This document shows positions 8,858-18,771 of a DNA stretch of 64,000 nucleotides, in pieces. The notes beneath the pieces were generated by a model. That model made no database searches, was not told the origin of the DNA, and was given only the letters and a program-made list of their open reading frames with translations. A program made the translations under genes and the position numbers. Position 1 is the first letter of the stretch, and the number at the start of each line of letters is the position of its first letter. The stretch lies in the NCBI RefSeq assembly GCF_029846235.1, contig NZ_JARVWP010000005.1, positions 62,001-126,000 on the forward strand, in the 5' to 3' direction. The DNA is from Bradyrhizobium sp. CER78 (GTDB taxonomy: Bacteria; Pseudomonadota; Alphaproteobacteria; Rhizobiales; Xanthobacteraceae).

Positions 8858-9709
8858 TCAGGCCTTGTGACAGACAAAGGAGTAGAGCCGGCCCGGCCGA
8901 TTGTCGAAACGTTCGGCCATCGACAGCAGCGAGCCAAACACACGCCGTGAGGCGAAAGCAGTTCGCCACAACGGAGCAACCGGAATCCTTTGCGACAGTT
9001 TCGTCACGATCGCGGCTCTCAGCGTCTCGTGCGTGTAGGGAAACAGATTGATTGGGCTTTGCAACGGTGCCAGCGTGTCAATCGCGGAGAATCCTGCGGT
9101 GGTCAGCGCGCCGGTGTAGCGATCGAGCAGGAAGGCATGCTCGCCGCCGTAAAGATGGTGCAACGGGTGCTGCGCAAGGAATTGCGGAAGGTCCGCCTCC
9201 CTGCTGATAACATGCTCACGCGCCGCGATCAGCATGCCACCCGGCCGCAGCACGCGAAACATCTCCCGACAGGCGCCGTCGAGATCGCGCGTATGATGCA
9301 GCACGGCGCGTGCGAACACGACATCGAACGTCGCGTCGGCGAAGGGCAACCGCTCAGAAAACTCCTCGACCACCTGGATCGGCAATTGTGTCTGTTGCGC
9401 CAGAGCCCGGATCGCCGCCGCTCCGACGATCGCGCTCGGATCGGGCTCCAGCGCCGTCACGGCAAAGCCGGTTCGGGCGAGCGCGTAGCTCGCAATGCCG
9501 CGACCGGCTCCGACGTCGAGCGCGGCACCGGAACGGCCAGCCAGCAGCGCGGCGACTGCCTGCCACTCGGAGCTCTCGAAATAGCGCTCAGCGGCGCCAG
9601 CCAGGGGATCGTCGTAAAATGCGTCGAGCACGAGCTGGCGCTGGTCCGGCTGATTGCGCAGCCAGACCACCGCTTCCTCCCAGGTGGTAAACTTGCGCTC
9701 ACCGTTCAT
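8858..9709 (-). CDS. SAM-dependent methyltransferase, class I
   Basis: About 283 residues from ATG 9709, with GAGGGAG about 10 nt upstream; a TTG three codons earlier is less likely. The SAM-binding core is visible: [15 protein letters not shown] (motif I), an acidic ALEPDPSA end of beta-2, then [15 protein letters not shown] and [12 protein letters not shown]. It probably O- or N-methylates a sugar residue or a lipid-linked intermediate of the glycan. It overlaps the upstream acyltransferase gene by 11 bp and is 3 bp from the downstream epimerase gene. Confidence 0.88.
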   Translation of the reverse strand: MNGERKFTTWEEAVVWLRNQPDQRQLVLDAFYDDPLAGAAERYFESSEWQAVAALLAGRSGAALDVGAGRGIASYALARTGFAVTALEPDPSAIVGAAAIRALAQQTQLPIQVVEEFSERLPFADATFDVVFARAVLHHTRDLDGACREMFRVLRPGGMLIAAREHVISREADLPQFLAQHPLHHLYGGEHAFLLDRYTGALTTAGFSAIDTLAPLQSPINLFPYTHETLRAAIVTKLSQRIPVAPLWRTAFASRRVFGSLLSMAERFDNRPGRLYSFVCHKA

Positions 9710-10286
9710 CGGGGCCAAGCTCCCTCACCAGCACCGCGGGATTGCCCGCCACGATCGTAAATGGCGCGACATCCCTGGTCACGACCGCGCCGGCCGCGAC
9801 GATGGCGCCCTGCCCGACAGTCACACCGCGCAGGACCATCGCGCCCGCACCGATCCAGGCATCATCGCAGATTTTGACGGGGCTCTCATCCAGCGAGATG
9901 TCGCTCGGATGGCCGCGGGTGAAAATCTGCTGGACCTGCCGATGCCGCTCCGCTGCCCGTAGCGGATGGGTGAGATTGTCGAAAACATTGGCCGAATGCG
10001 AGATCAGAACACGGTTGCCGATCTCGATCGAAGCAGCCGACCAGATCCGGGTTCCCTCGCCGACGTAGCACCACTCGCCGATCTTGATCTCGCCACCATG
10101 CGCGAAGGTCAGGAGCTCGCCGAGGATGCGGCTATTGCGGCCGACGACGATCTTGTCGGAATCGCCGCGGATGTTCCTGATCCTGGCATGACGGCCGAGC
10201 GCTGCGTCGGCCTGCAAGCGGCAGGTCGCGCGCCCAAGCAGACGCTGGATCAGGTAATCGACGTTCAAGCCGTCAACTGCAGGCAC
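9699..10286 (-). CDS. Hexapeptide-repeat (left-handed beta-helix) acyltransferase
   Basis: A 195-residue protein with isoleucine-patch hexapeptides ([45 protein letters not shown]) and the C-terminal [13 protein letters not shown] typical of sugar O-acetyltransferases of the WcaF/NodL/CysE-like superfamily. The catalytic histidine is probably the one in [11 protein letters not shown]. The start is GTG 10286, or TTG 10268, which would give a TTGA overlap with the upstream stop. It most likely O-acetylates the glycan; the acyl donor is inferred. Confidence 0.88.
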   Translation of the reverse strand: MPAVDGLNVDYLIQRLLGRATCRLQADAALGRHARIRNIRGDSDKIVVGRNSRILGELLTFAHGGEIKIGEWCYVGEGTRIWSAASIEIGNRVLISHSANVFDNLTHPLRAAERHRQVQQIFTRGHPSDISLDESPVKICDDAWIGAGAMVLRGVTVGQGAIVAAGAVVTRDVAPFTIVAGNPAVLVRELGPDER

Positions 10287-11107
10287 GCCACGGCGCGCGA
10301 CGACGCCGCAAGGTCGTTGCCCTGCCCCTTACCGGTATGGATGTCGAAGACGGTGGCGTTAGCGAGTGCCTCGGCGCTCTGGCGTGACCAGCCCTGCCGC
10401 GAATAGCCGAAATAGTCGACATGGTGCGAGGCCGCGCCGAATGCGTCGATGATCCGCTCGATCATCGCAAGATCGAACACCTGGTACCAGCCGAGATTGT
10501 CGCGCTTGCCGAACGGCACGGAGATCAGGCAGGTCCCGCCGGGCTTGAGAATGCGCTTGAACTCCTTCACCGCCGGAACGAAGCCGTCCCGGTCGGTCTC
10601 GGCGTCGCGCGGGTCGCCCGTGTACAGCATCTGATTGTCGAGGCCGATGTGCTCAATCGTCGAAATGCTGGCGACGGTGTCGAACACCTGATCGCCGAAC
10701 ATCGTCTTGCGGAGATCGCCGAAGACGTAGGAGTAGCCGTCATGCCAATAGCACCGCCGCTCCGGCGCCAGGGTCATGATGGTGAGGTCGGCGCCGCGCA
10801 ACGGCGGACGCTGCAGCAGGTAGTCGTGGTTGAAGGTCGACCCCGCGTCCAGCATCTTGCCGACGTTGTTCAGCCGGCCATAGACCCAGGGATATTCCAC
10901 CACGCGTTCGTCCATGGCGACGCCGTAGCCGGGCGGAAGCTCCTTTCCTGCCTGAAGCAGGCCCGCATCGATGGCCGCGGTGATGGTGTCGCGCTTGACC
11001 GTCTGATAGCCAGGGCCGAACGGCCGCGGCCGCAGCTTGAAGAGTGGCACGGCAAGCCCGTCGGCCGCCCATTTCAGTTGATGGATCAAGTCACTTGCAG
11101 ACATCAT
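10265..11107 (-). CDS. SAM-dependent methyltransferase domain protein
   Basis: A 280-residue protein. The region [15 protein letters not shown] near residue 85 replaces a classical glycine-rich motif I. Downstream motifs [36 protein letters not shown] and YSRQGWSRQ fit the methyltransferase families often found in polysaccharide clusters. The start codon pair ATG-ATG at 11107 follows a 146-bp gap that holds a palindromic repeat (11151-11253). The gene overlaps the acyltransferase gene by 22 bp. The methyl acceptor is unknown. Confidence 0.8.
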   Translation of the reverse strand: MMSASDLIHQLKWAADGLAVPLFKLRPRPFGPGYQTVKRDTITAAIDAGLLQAGKELPPGYGVAMDERVVEYPWVYGRLNNVGKMLDAGSTFNHDYLLQRPPLRGADLTIMTLAPERRCYWHDGYSYVFGDLRKTMFGDQVFDTVASISTIEHIGLDNQMLYTGDPRDAETDRDGFVPAVKEFKRILKPGGTCLISVPFGKRDNLGWYQVFDLAMIERIIDAFGAASHHVDYFGYSRQGWSRQSAEALANATVFDIHTGKGQGNDLAASSRAVACLQLTA

Positions 11108-11150
11108 TCCGGCCCGATCGCCCGCCCTCTGGCCGGCTCTGTGCCCCGTG

Positions 11151-11253
11151 TAGAGCCTTTTCCGTTCCGATGGAATCGGAACGGGGCTCTAGAATCTCGT
11201 TTTTACGCGTTTTCTTAATGCGAACCGGCACCACTTCGCTCGAAAACGCTCTA
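11151..11253. repeat. Intergenic palindromic repeat R1 (rhizobial type)
   Basis: A 103-bp element bounded by the inverted termini TAGAGC and GCTCTA. It contains a strong inner hairpin (CCGTTCCGAT, GGA, ATCGGAACGG) and a second half with TTTTACGCGTTTTCTTAATGCG. I recognise it as a kind of intergenic repeat frequent in Rhizobiales genomes. It begins on the minus strand directly after the TAA of the glycosyltransferase gene (11254-11256). Confidence 0.75.
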
Positions 11254-12348
11254 TTACGGCTCAATCCGCGCGACGAGATCGATAAAATGGGCCCATTGCG
11301 AGGCCTTGCTGTAGGTCTGCTGCACGCGCTGCCGGCCGGATGCGGCAATCCCAGCCCATCGCTGCCAATCCTGCAGGCTGCTTGAAATCGCCGAGGCTGC
11401 CATTTCAGGCGCGTCGTACGTGCGCATCGTGACGCCGTCCTGCATCGCCGCCGGGTAGTTGCCGGCATCCGACACCAGCAGCGACCCACAGCCCATCGCC
11501 TCGAAGCAGCGCATATTGCCGCGATCATTGCCCGCCATGTCGATTGCGCCGTTGAGCACGATCTTCGCTGAACCGAACAGCTCGTAGAGGTCCCTGCCGA
11601 ACAACGGTAGCCGCGCTATTCGCGCGATGACGTCGGGCCTCCGGTGCTTCCCTAGCGGGAGCAACCGACCGACCGCGCTTTCGGCAAGGCGCGTCAGCCG
11701 CGATGCATCGAGGCAGAACACGATCTTGCGATCAGCCGCCAGCGCCGCGACCTGCTCGAGCGTCCTGCCGCGCGCGCTGTGATGCCGCGAGTATCCACCG
11801 ACGAACGCCACATCGATCGGCCGTTCGCCGTGGCCGTACTGCTCCATCACAGGATCGATCGCGGGGAAGAACAGCTCGGCGCGGCAGCCCTTGCTGCGCC
11901 ACGCCTCGAGGATCGAGGGAAAGTTTCCAAGTACCGCGCCATAGGCGGTCAGGTCGGCATTGCCGGAGGGCGCCGCGCGCCAGCACAAGGTCCTCTTCAC
12001 ACAGCCGGGAAGCTTGGCGACGAACGCGCTCGGAAATCGCACTGGATCGAGATTGTAGAACACCTCGGTTCTGTGATGCTCGATCTGCGCGAGCAGAATG
12101 GCTTCCAGCGTCGGCGTCCCCTGCATGCCCTGCTCGTGCGCCCATTGGCGCTGCAGCACCTCGTCGTCGGCATTGGTGAAGAAGGCTTCAGGTGCGCCGT
12201 TGAGCACCGGCTCGAGGAAATGCGCGGCGCCGAAGCGATCGTGCAGAAACAAATCGCGACGCGCGGCAAAGGTCGACGCTTTTGCCGCAAGCTGGTTCAG
12301 CCTCGGCAGATAAGACGGATAAAGACCGCTATTCTGGAACAGACGCAT
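11254..12348 (-). CDS. Glycosyltransferase (CgeB-like, C-terminal GT1 domain)
   Basis: A 364-residue protein. The N-terminal half (MRLFQNSGLYPSYLPRLN; HHRTEVFYNLDPVRFPS) and the C-terminal half, with IDVAFVGGYSRHH and NMRCFEAMGCGSLLVSD, resemble spore-coat CgeB-like and Glyco_trans_1_2 proteins that occur in glycan and flagellin-glycosylation clusters. It begins 3 bp after the asnB copy 2 stop and ends at repeat R1. There is no signal peptide. The substrate is unknown. Confidence 0.82.
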   Translation of the reverse strand: MRLFQNSGLYPSYLPRLNQLAAKASTFAARRDLFLHDRFGAAHFLEPVLNGAPEAFFTNADDEVLQRQWAHEQGMQGTPTLEAILLAQIEHHRTEVFYNLDPVRFPSAFVAKLPGCVKRTLCWRAAPSGNADLTAYGAVLGNFPSILEAWRSKGCRAELFFPAIDPVMEQYGHGERPIDVAFVGGYSRHHSARGRTLEQVAALAADRKIVFCLDASRLTRLAESAVGRLLPLGKHRRPDVIARIARLPLFGRDLYELFGSAKIVLNGAIDMAGNDRGNMRCFEAMGCGSLLVSDAGNYPAAMQDGVTMRTYDAPEMAASAISSSLQDWQRWAGIAASGRQRVQQTYSKASQWAHFIDLVARIEP

Positions 12349-12351
12349 CGG

Positions 12352-14190
12352 TTACGCGGTCCTCGCCAACATCCATTTCATGTTCAGGTATGGCCAGATC
12401 CGGCCGACGGATTCCCAATCCCAGCTCTGCGTTGCCGTCAAGTGGCTTACCGCCTTTCGGAGCGGAGCCTCGTCGACGAACTCGGCAAATGCCGGAACAT
12501 TGCGATCGAGCAGCTCCGTCGTCCAGCCCGCCAACGGCCCGTTCAGCCATTCCGGCATCGGCGAGTTGAATCCGACCTTGCGGCGCGCGGTGCGGATGCT
12601 CTCAGGCATCAAATTCGCCATCGCCTGACGCGCGACCACCTTGGTCATGCCGTCGGCCGATTTGCTCGCCTCCGGCAGCGCCATCGTGTAGGTCACCAGA
12701 CGCCAGTCCATGAACGGCATGCGCACCTCGATCCCGTGCGCCATCGAGAGCCGGTCGAAATTGCGCAGAATGGTCGGCAGCGTGGTCGAGTGGAACATGC
12801 GGTAGAGACGCCGGTTCAGCGCGCCCCACGTATCAGGCAATTCGTCATCCTCGGCGACCAGCGGCAGCGGTGCAGGCATCGCCGTCAGGCTGCCTCGCAG
12901 GAAATAGCGGCCCTGGCGTTTGATCATCTGCGCTCGCAGGAAGTCGATGCCGCGTTGTGCCAGTTGCGATCGTGACGTGAGCGCGGCGGCGGCGTTCCGG
13001 ATCCGGAATGCGGTCGACTGCCCCTCTTGCAGGTAGGCACCCATCAATTCGTCAGCCCCATGGCCGTCAAGCGACACGGTGACGTTCTGGCGGCGGAGCT
13101 CGCGATAGATCAGCCACGGTGCGCTCGGCAACCCGATATAGACGTCGTCATTATCGTCGAGGATCCGGTCAAGGTCGGTGAGCGCGTCGGCGCGCCCGAT
13201 CTCGAGAAAGCTCGGCGCCACATCGGCCCAAGCGGCCGCTTCCTCCGCCATCGGCCGCTCGTCATTGCTGGCGCCGGGAAAGGTCGCGACAAAGGCGTGC
13301 CGCCAGGCGGTCGAGTCGCGCGGTCCCATGCCGGCCTTCTCATGGCTCGCCATGGCGCAGATCACCGCCGACGAGTCGAAGCCGCCGGACAGGCAGGTCC
13401 CGATCGGAACGTCGCTGCGCATGCGCAGTGCCACGGAATCCTGAAACAGCTCGCGAAAGCGTGCGACGCATTCGGCTTCGGTATCAGGGATTGCGGGCAG
13501 ATGATCCACGGTCCGCCACCAGCGGCGCACCTGCACCCGCCCCTGACGCAGCCACATGCAGTGCCCGCCCTGCAGGCGACGCAGTTGCGCGAACAAAGTC
13601 CGCTCGCTGCCTTCGATCCCGAACGGATCAAGCAACAGCCGCCGCGCCACGTCGACGTCGAGCGAGGTCTCGATGAGGCCGCTCCGCGCCAGCGCCCGCT
13701 GCTCGGATGCGAACACGAACCGCTCGGACGACAGCGCATACAGCAGCGGCTTGATGCCGAAGCGATCGCGGGCAAGGAACAGCTCGTCCGTCGTCGTATC
13801 GTAGATCGCCAGCGCCCACATGCCGTTGAAGCGCAGCAGCATGTCTTCGCCCCAGGCCTGCCAGGCGGCAAGGATCACCTCGGTATCGGACTGGCTGCGG
13901 AACACCGCGCCCTTCGCCTCAAGCTCGCGGCGCAATTCGAGGAAGTTGTAGATCTCGCCGTTGTAGACGATCACATGGCGACCATCGCCTGACGCCATCG
14001 GCTGATAGCCGCCTTCGCCGGGATCGATGATGGCAAGCCGGCGGTGACCGAAGGCGACGTTTCGCTTCGCGCTGAACCAGGTGCCTTCGCCAAATGGACC
14101 GCGATGCGCGATCAGGCTGGTGAGCCGCGAGATGTCGGCCGGCTCCACGGGCGCGCCGTGCAGATTGACGATGCCTGCGATACCACACAT
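12352..14190 (-). CDS. asnB: Asparagine synthase family amidotransferase, copy 2
   Basis: 612 residues from ATG 14190; the frame is open 87 codons further upstream, but MCG must be the N-terminus because Cys2 is the glutaminase nucleophile. It has YNGEIYN, SDTEV and the ATP loop SGGFDSS near 268-274. It differs from the canonical glutaminase domain at AHRGPFGEG, where the usual Asp after GP is Phe. It starts 2 bp after the flippase stop and is followed 3 bp later by a glycosyltransferase, so it belongs to the polysaccharide operon. It may amidate a sugar carboxylate rather than make free asparagine; this is inference. Confidence 0.9.
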   Translation of the reverse strand: MCGIAGIVNLHGAPVEPADISRLTSLIAHRGPFGEGTWFSAKRNVAFGHRRLAIIDPGEGGYQPMASGDGRHVIVYNGEIYNFLELRRELEAKGAVFRSQSDTEVILAAWQAWGEDMLLRFNGMWALAIYDTTTDELFLARDRFGIKPLLYALSSERFVFASEQRALARSGLIETSLDVDVARRLLLDPFGIEGSERTLFAQLRRLQGGHCMWLRQGRVQVRRWWRTVDHLPAIPDTEAECVARFRELFQDSVALRMRSDVPIGTCLSGGFDSSAVICAMASHEKAGMGPRDSTAWRHAFVATFPGASNDERPMAEEAAAWADVAPSFLEIGRADALTDLDRILDDNDDVYIGLPSAPWLIYRELRRQNVTVSLDGHGADELMGAYLQEGQSTAFRIRNAAAALTSRSQLAQRGIDFLRAQMIKRQGRYFLRGSLTAMPAPLPLVAEDDELPDTWGALNRRLYRMFHSTTLPTILRNFDRLSMAHGIEVRMPFMDWRLVTYTMALPEASKSADGMTKVVARQAMANLMPESIRTARRKVGFNSPMPEWLNGPLAGWTTELLDRNVPAFAEFVDEAPLRKAVSHLTATQSWDWESVGRIWPYLNMKWMLARTA

Positions 14191-14192
14191 GT

Positions 14193-15809
14193 CTAGGCGG
14201 CCTTGAAGGGCAAGAAGCGGGTGATGATGATGCGGAGATCGCGCCAACAGACGGCGCGATAAGGACCAAGCTGCGACACGGCGACGGCGGCGACAAAGAT
14301 CACCGCCGCCGACACGCCGTAGAGCGACACCACATACCACCATGACGGCGCGTGGTCGAATGACACATGGCCAAGCTGCGAACGCAGTGCCAGCGCAGCG
14401 GCAATGCCGGTGCCGAGCGGGATCAGGACGAAATGCAGCATCCGCGACCACATCGCTGAGAGCCTGAAGGTTCGCCGCAGCAGCAGCACCGTGACCACCA
14501 TCTGGGCGGCCATCCCGACACAGGAGCTCCAGCCGGCCGCCTGCCAGCCGAAATACGGCAGCGCGACGGCGCTGGTCGCCAGCGTGAAGATACCGGTGAC
14601 GAGCGAGATCAAGGCGTTGAAATTGGAGCGTCCCTGCGACAACAGATAGAACGCGATCACATTGGCGCTCGAGCCCAATATTCCGCTGATCGCGAGCACC
14701 ACCAGCACCAGCTGGGCCTCGGCGGCGACTTCCGCGCCGGTCCAGCGATACAGCAGTGCGCCGGCAACCGGGATCAGCCCGCCAAGCGCGCTCGCGGCCA
14801 GCACGTTGAGAATCCAGGACGAGCGCAGCAGCAGGTCGACCTTGCGATCGTCATCCTCCTTCTGCAGCGTGCTGAAGAACGGGAACAGTATCTCGCCAAT
14901 CTTCAACACACCGATATAGACTGCCTCCTCCAGCCGCTGCGCGACGCTGTAGAAGCCGACGAATTGCGGCTGCAGCAACGCGCCGAGCAGATAGCGGTCC
15001 GCCTGCCCCGCGAACAGCGCACCGCTTTGTGCCGCGACCTGCCAGCCGCCAAGCTTCACCAATGCACGCAGCGCGCTGCGATCGAGCGCCGGACGGGCCA
15101 GCCAGTCACCGATTGCGTGCCGCGACGAAGCGAAGGCCATCAGGAGATTCGTCGCAAAGCCCAGGGCTTGGCAGCCGAGGAAGGTCGAAGCACGCGGCGC
15201 ATAGGGAATCAGCAGCAGCATCGACATTGTCGTCACCACCGTGCCCGTGATGCTGATCGCCGCAATCCGCCGATAGTCCTGGCGCGCCGTGAACAGCGAG
15301 AGGAAGACCGCGAACAGGCACTGGCAGAGCCAGCCGGCGCCGGCCAATGCGAAGGCAAGCCCGAGGTCCTCGGCGGCCGGGCCACCGAGGTGAAATCCCA
15401 ACCGCGCGAGCGGCGCGCCCGCAAGGATCAGCAAAGCCGCGATCAGGCCGCCCACGGCAATGGCGAGCGCAAGGGCGGTCGCGAAGAACCGCCGCGCCTC
15501 GTCGCGATCGGACGGTTCCAACCGTTGCGCGAGTTCGCGTGCCGTCGAGAGGCCAAGCGCATTGCTGAACATCAGCGCCGGCGCGACACAGGCGGTCACC
15601 AAACCCGCAACGCCGAACGCGGCGAGGCCGAGCCGGAAAATCACGAACGGGAGAATGGCGAGATTGAGCAGCACCGCGACCGCAAACGCAGTCGCATTCC
15701 ATGCCGAGTTGCCGAGCAGATGGGACGGACCTCTCTTCATTGCCATGCCCGCCTTCGGTCGATCACGTCGAAACGCCTCAAGTCCCTCTTTCATAAGGGC
15801 AAAACCCAT
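14193..15809 (-). CDS. Polysaccharide flippase (Wzx/MOP superfamily)
   Basis: A 538-residue integral membrane protein with about 12-14 hydrophobic segments, for example AVAVLLNLAILPFVIF and LALAIAVGGLIAALLIL. The central GQADRYLLGALLQPQFVGFYSVAQRL matches the oligosaccharide-flippase family. It should move the lipid-linked repeat unit across the inner membrane. Starts at ATG 15809 or ATG 15794 are both possible. It is the first gene of an eight-gene minus-strand run ending at 6759. I saw no GTTCA palindrome in the 238-bp gap upstream. Confidence 0.88.
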   Translation of the reverse strand: MGFALMKEGLEAFRRDRPKAGMAMKRGPSHLLGNSAWNATAFAVAVLLNLAILPFVIFRLGLAAFGVAGLVTACVAPALMFSNALGLSTARELAQRLEPSDRDEARRFFATALALAIAVGGLIAALLILAGAPLARLGFHLGGPAAEDLGLAFALAGAGWLCQCLFAVFLSLFTARQDYRRIAAISITGTVVTTMSMLLLIPYAPRASTFLGCQALGFATNLLMAFASSRHAIGDWLARPALDRSALRALVKLGGWQVAAQSGALFAGQADRYLLGALLQPQFVGFYSVAQRLEEAVYIGVLKIGEILFPFFSTLQKEDDDRKVDLLLRSSWILNVLAASALGGLIPVAGALLYRWTGAEVAAEAQLVLVVLAISGILGSSANVIAFYLLSQGRSNFNALISLVTGIFTLATSAVALPYFGWQAAGWSSCVGMAAQMVVTVLLLRRTFRLSAMWSRMLHFVLIPLGTGIAAALALRSQLGHVSFDHAPSWWYVVSLYGVSAAVIFVAAVAVSQLGPYRAVCWRDLRIIITRFLPFKAA

Positions 15810-16047
15810 CGGTCGGGCGACGGGCTAGCAGCCGGCCGCGTGATTGTCGAGGGTTGGCGGACGGCGGACCGGCGCGCAGGTGTGGGCAGGCTCGAATCGC
15901 AGCCGACGTAGAGCCGGTTTTCGCGGAACCGAGACTGTTGGTTTCCGGCGGTTTGGTGTCGGGGTAACAGTTGGAAAGACCTGCCAAATTGTCTATGGCA
16001 GATAAGCAATTGCCCCCACAGCGGCCCGCCAAACAAGAGGTGTCTCA

Positions 16048-17241
16048 ATGCCCTTTCCCCGCGCATCCCAAGCCCTTTCCCGTTTCACCGTGCTGGATCT
16101 GACCCGGGTGCGGTCGGGGCCGACCTGCGTGCGCCAGCTCGCCGACTGGGGCGCCAACGTCATCAAGATCGATGCGCTGCTGGAGGACGGCGGCGGCGAG
16201 CAGCCGGGCGGTCCCCGCGGAGGGTCCGATTTCCAGAACCTGCACCGCAACAAGCGGGCCATGACGCTGAACCTGAAGGACCCCAAGGGGCTCGAGGTGT
16301 TCAAGCGGCTGGCCGAGCAGGCCGACGTCGTCGTCGAGAACTTCCGGCCGGACGTCAAGGCCAAGCTCGGCATCGACTATGAGAGCATCCGCAAGATCAA
16401 TCCGAAGATCGTCTATGGCAGCATCTCCGGGTTCGGCCAGGACGGCCCCTACCACAAGCGCCCGGGCTTCGATCAGATCGCGCAGGGCATGGGCGGCCTG
16501 ATGTCGGTGACCGGCGCGCCCGGCGAGGGACCGATGCGGGTCGGCATCCCCGTCGCCGACCTGACCGCGGGGCTGTTCTGCGCGATCGGCATCCTCACCG
16601 CGCTGCTTGAGCGCGACGTCTCCGGCCAAGGTCAGTGGGTGCAGACCTCGCTGTTGCAGGCACAGATCTTCATGCTGGATTTCCAGGCGGCGCGCTGGCT
16701 GATGGAAAAGGAGGTCGCCAAGCAGGCCGGCAACAACCATCCGACCTCGATCCCGACCGGCGTGTTCAAGACCTCCGACGGCTACATCAACATCGCCACG
16801 ACCGGCGGGCGGATCTGGGAGCGCTGTGCCCAGGCGATCGGCGCGCCCGACCTGATCACCGATCCCGATTATGCGACCGCACCGGCGCGCTCGAAGAACC
16901 GCGACGCGCTCAATGCCCTGATCAACGCGCTGACCGAGAAGAAATCGACCGAGACCTGGGTGCAGGAGCTGAACGCCGCCGGCGTGCCGTGCGGGCCGAT
17001 CTACTCGATCGACCAGATGTTCGAGGATGCCCAGGTCAAGCATCTCGGCATGGCCCAGCGCGTGCCGAACGACGAGAACCGGGACATCCAGCTGGTCAGC
17101 CAGCCCGTGACGCTGTCGCGGACGCCGAGCAGGATGGCGGCGCGGCCGCCGGAATTCGGCGAGCAGACCGAGGAAGTGCTGGCCGAATTCGGCTTCGGCA
17201 AGGACGAGATCGCCGAGCTGCGCCAGCGCAAGGTCGTCTAG
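16048..17241 (+). CDS. CaiB/BaiF-family CoA-transferase (class III)
   Basis: A 397-residue enzyme that moves CoA between carboxylic acids through an aspartyl intermediate. The likely nucleophile is Asp142 in RPGFDQIAQG, aligned with the aspartate of AMACR/formyl-CoA transferases. FTVLDLTRVRSGPTCVRQLADWGA at the N-terminus and GQGQWVQTSLL are family features. AAGAGGTG lies 6 nt upstream of the ATG. Its TAG shares the palindrome CTAG with the stop of the convergent tctA gene. It may activate the acid imported by that transporter. Acid and CoA donor are unknown. Confidence 0.92.
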   Translation: MPFPRASQALSRFTVLDLTRVRSGPTCVRQLADWGANVIKIDALLEDGGGEQPGGPRGGSDFQNLHRNKRAMTLNLKDPKGLEVFKRLAEQADVVVENFRPDVKAKLGIDYESIRKINPKIVYGSISGFGQDGPYHKRPGFDQIAQGMGGLMSVTGAPGEGPMRVGIPVADLTAGLFCAIGILTALLERDVSGQGQWVQTSLLQAQIFMLDFQAARWLMEKEVAKQAGNNHPTSIPTGVFKTSDGYINIATTGGRIWERCAQAIGAPDLITDPDYATAPARSKNRDALNALINALTEKKSTETWVQELNAAGVPCGPIYSIDQMFEDAQVKHLGMAQRVPNDENRDIQLVSQPVTLSRTPSRMAARPPEFGEQTEEVLAEFGFGKDEIAELRQRKVV

Positions 17242-18749
17242 GCGCTCGCCGGCCGTAGCAGACGCGCGACGCCGGCGAAGGCCCGATCGATTACCGGCCA
17301 GAACAGCAGCACGATCGCCAATGTCGTGATCGTGCCGACGAGGCCGTTCGACCAGAACACCTTCATGTCGCCGCCGGAGCCGATCATCGAGAGGCGGAAC
17401 GCGTCCTCGGCACGGCTGCCGAGCACCAATGCGAGCGTGAATGGCGCAAGCGGGATGGCGATCTTCTTGAAGACATAGCCGACGACGCCGAAGCCCAGCA
17501 TCAGCCAGATGTCGAACATCGCGTTCTGGATCGCGTAGGCGCCGATCGCGCAAGACACCACGATCATCGGGGCGACCGCCGCGAACGGCACGCGCAGGAT
17601 CGATGCGAAGATCGGCACGGTAGTCAGCACCAGCACGAGGCCGACCACATTGCCGAGATACATCGAGGCAATCAGGCCCCAGACGAAATCCTTGTGCTCG
17701 ACGAACAGCAGCGGCCCCGGATTGAGCCCCCACACCATCAGACCGCCGAGCAGGATCGCCGCAGTCCCTGATCCGGGAATGCCGAGTGCGAGCATCGGCA
17801 ACAGCGCCGAGGTGCCTGAGGCGTGGGCGGCGGTCTCCGGCGCGAACACGCCCTCGATGCGCCCCTTGCCAAAGCTCTCCTGATCCTTGGAAAAGCGCTT
17901 GGCAAGGTTGTAGCCCATGAAGGAAGCCGCGATCGCGCCGCCCGGCGTGATGCCGAGCCAGCAGCCGATCACGGACGAGCGCAGCAGCGTCACCCAGTAT
18001 TTCGGCAGGTCCTTCCATACCGAGAGCACGACCCGCAGGCTGATGCCGGCGGCGTGCCCACGCAGCGCCAGCCGCTCCTCCATCGTGAGCAGGATCTCGC
18101 TGATGCCGAACAGGCCGATCACGGCGACGAGGAAGTTGATGCCGCGCAACAGCTCCGCGGAGCCGAACGTCATGCGCAGCTGCCCGGACACCGTGTCCAT
18201 GCCGACGCCGGCGAGCAGCAGCCCGAGCGACATCGAGATCACGGTCTTGTGCTTGGCCTCGCGGCCGAGGCCGACGAAGGAACAGAAGGTCAGGAGATAG
18301 ACCGCGAAGAATTCCGGCGGCCCGAACTTCAGCGCGAACGACGAGATCATCGGCGCCAGGAAGGTGATCAGCAGCACCGCGACCAGCGAGCCGATGAAGG
18401 ACGAGGTGAACGCCGCGGTGAGCGCTTCAGCCGCCCTGCCCTGCTGCGCCATCGGATAGCCGTCGAAGGTGGTCGCGACCGACCAGGCTTCGCCGGGGAT
18501 GTTGAACAGGATCGAGGTGATGGCGCCGCCGAACAGCGCGCCCCAGTAGATGCAGGACAGCATCACGATGGCGGATGTCGGGTCCATCGTGAAGGTCAGC
18601 GGCAGCAGGATCGCGACGCCGTTGGGGCCGCCAAGCCCGGGCAGCACGCCGACGAAGATGCCGAGCACGAGCCCGACCATCATCAGCAGCAACGTCTTCC
18701 ACGTCAGCAGGACGGCAAAGCCGTGCAGCAAGAGACCGAAGGCTTCCAT
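17238..18749 (-). CDS. tctA: Tripartite tricarboxylate transporter, large permease TctA
   Basis: 503 residues from ATG 18749 (MEAFGLLLHGF), with 11-12 hydrophobic segments. The family signatures GVLPGLGGPNGVAILLPLT near residue 35 and LGIPGSGTAAILLGGLMVWG near 325 are clear. TctA is the main cation-coupled channel for carboxylates delivered by a periplasmic TctC. It lies 22 bp after tctB on the same strand. The stop overlaps that of the convergent CoA-transferase gene by 4 bp. The transported acid is not predictable. Confidence 0.95.
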   Translation of the reverse strand: MEAFGLLLHGFAVLLTWKTLLLMMVGLVLGIFVGVLPGLGGPNGVAILLPLTFTMDPTSAIVMLSCIYWGALFGGAITSILFNIPGEAWSVATTFDGYPMAQQGRAAEALTAAFTSSFIGSLVAVLLITFLAPMISSFALKFGPPEFFAVYLLTFCSFVGLGREAKHKTVISMSLGLLLAGVGMDTVSGQLRMTFGSAELLRGINFLVAVIGLFGISEILLTMEERLALRGHAAGISLRVVLSVWKDLPKYWVTLLRSSVIGCWLGITPGGAIAASFMGYNLAKRFSKDQESFGKGRIEGVFAPETAAHASGTSALLPMLALGIPGSGTAAILLGGLMVWGLNPGPLLFVEHKDFVWGLIASMYLGNVVGLVLVLTTVPIFASILRVPFAAVAPMIVVSCAIGAYAIQNAMFDIWLMLGFGVVGYVFKKIAIPLAPFTLALVLGSRAEDAFRLSMIGSGGDMKVFWSNGLVGTITTLAIVLLFWPVIDRAFAGVARLLRPASA

Positions 18750-18771
18750 GTTTCGAAATCCTGTCGATCGC

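Noticed and set aside
14191..14451. An 87-residue N-terminal extension of asnB copy 2
   Set aside because: Glutamine amidotransferases of this class need Cys at position 2, which fixes MCG at 14190; the extension overlaps the flippase gene.
16045..18018. A 657-codon open frame on the minus strand antisense to the CoA-transferase and continuing into tctA
   Set aside because: It is Arg/Asp/His-rich with no family motifs, and it runs over two well-supported genes. High G+C DNA often keeps the antisense frame open.
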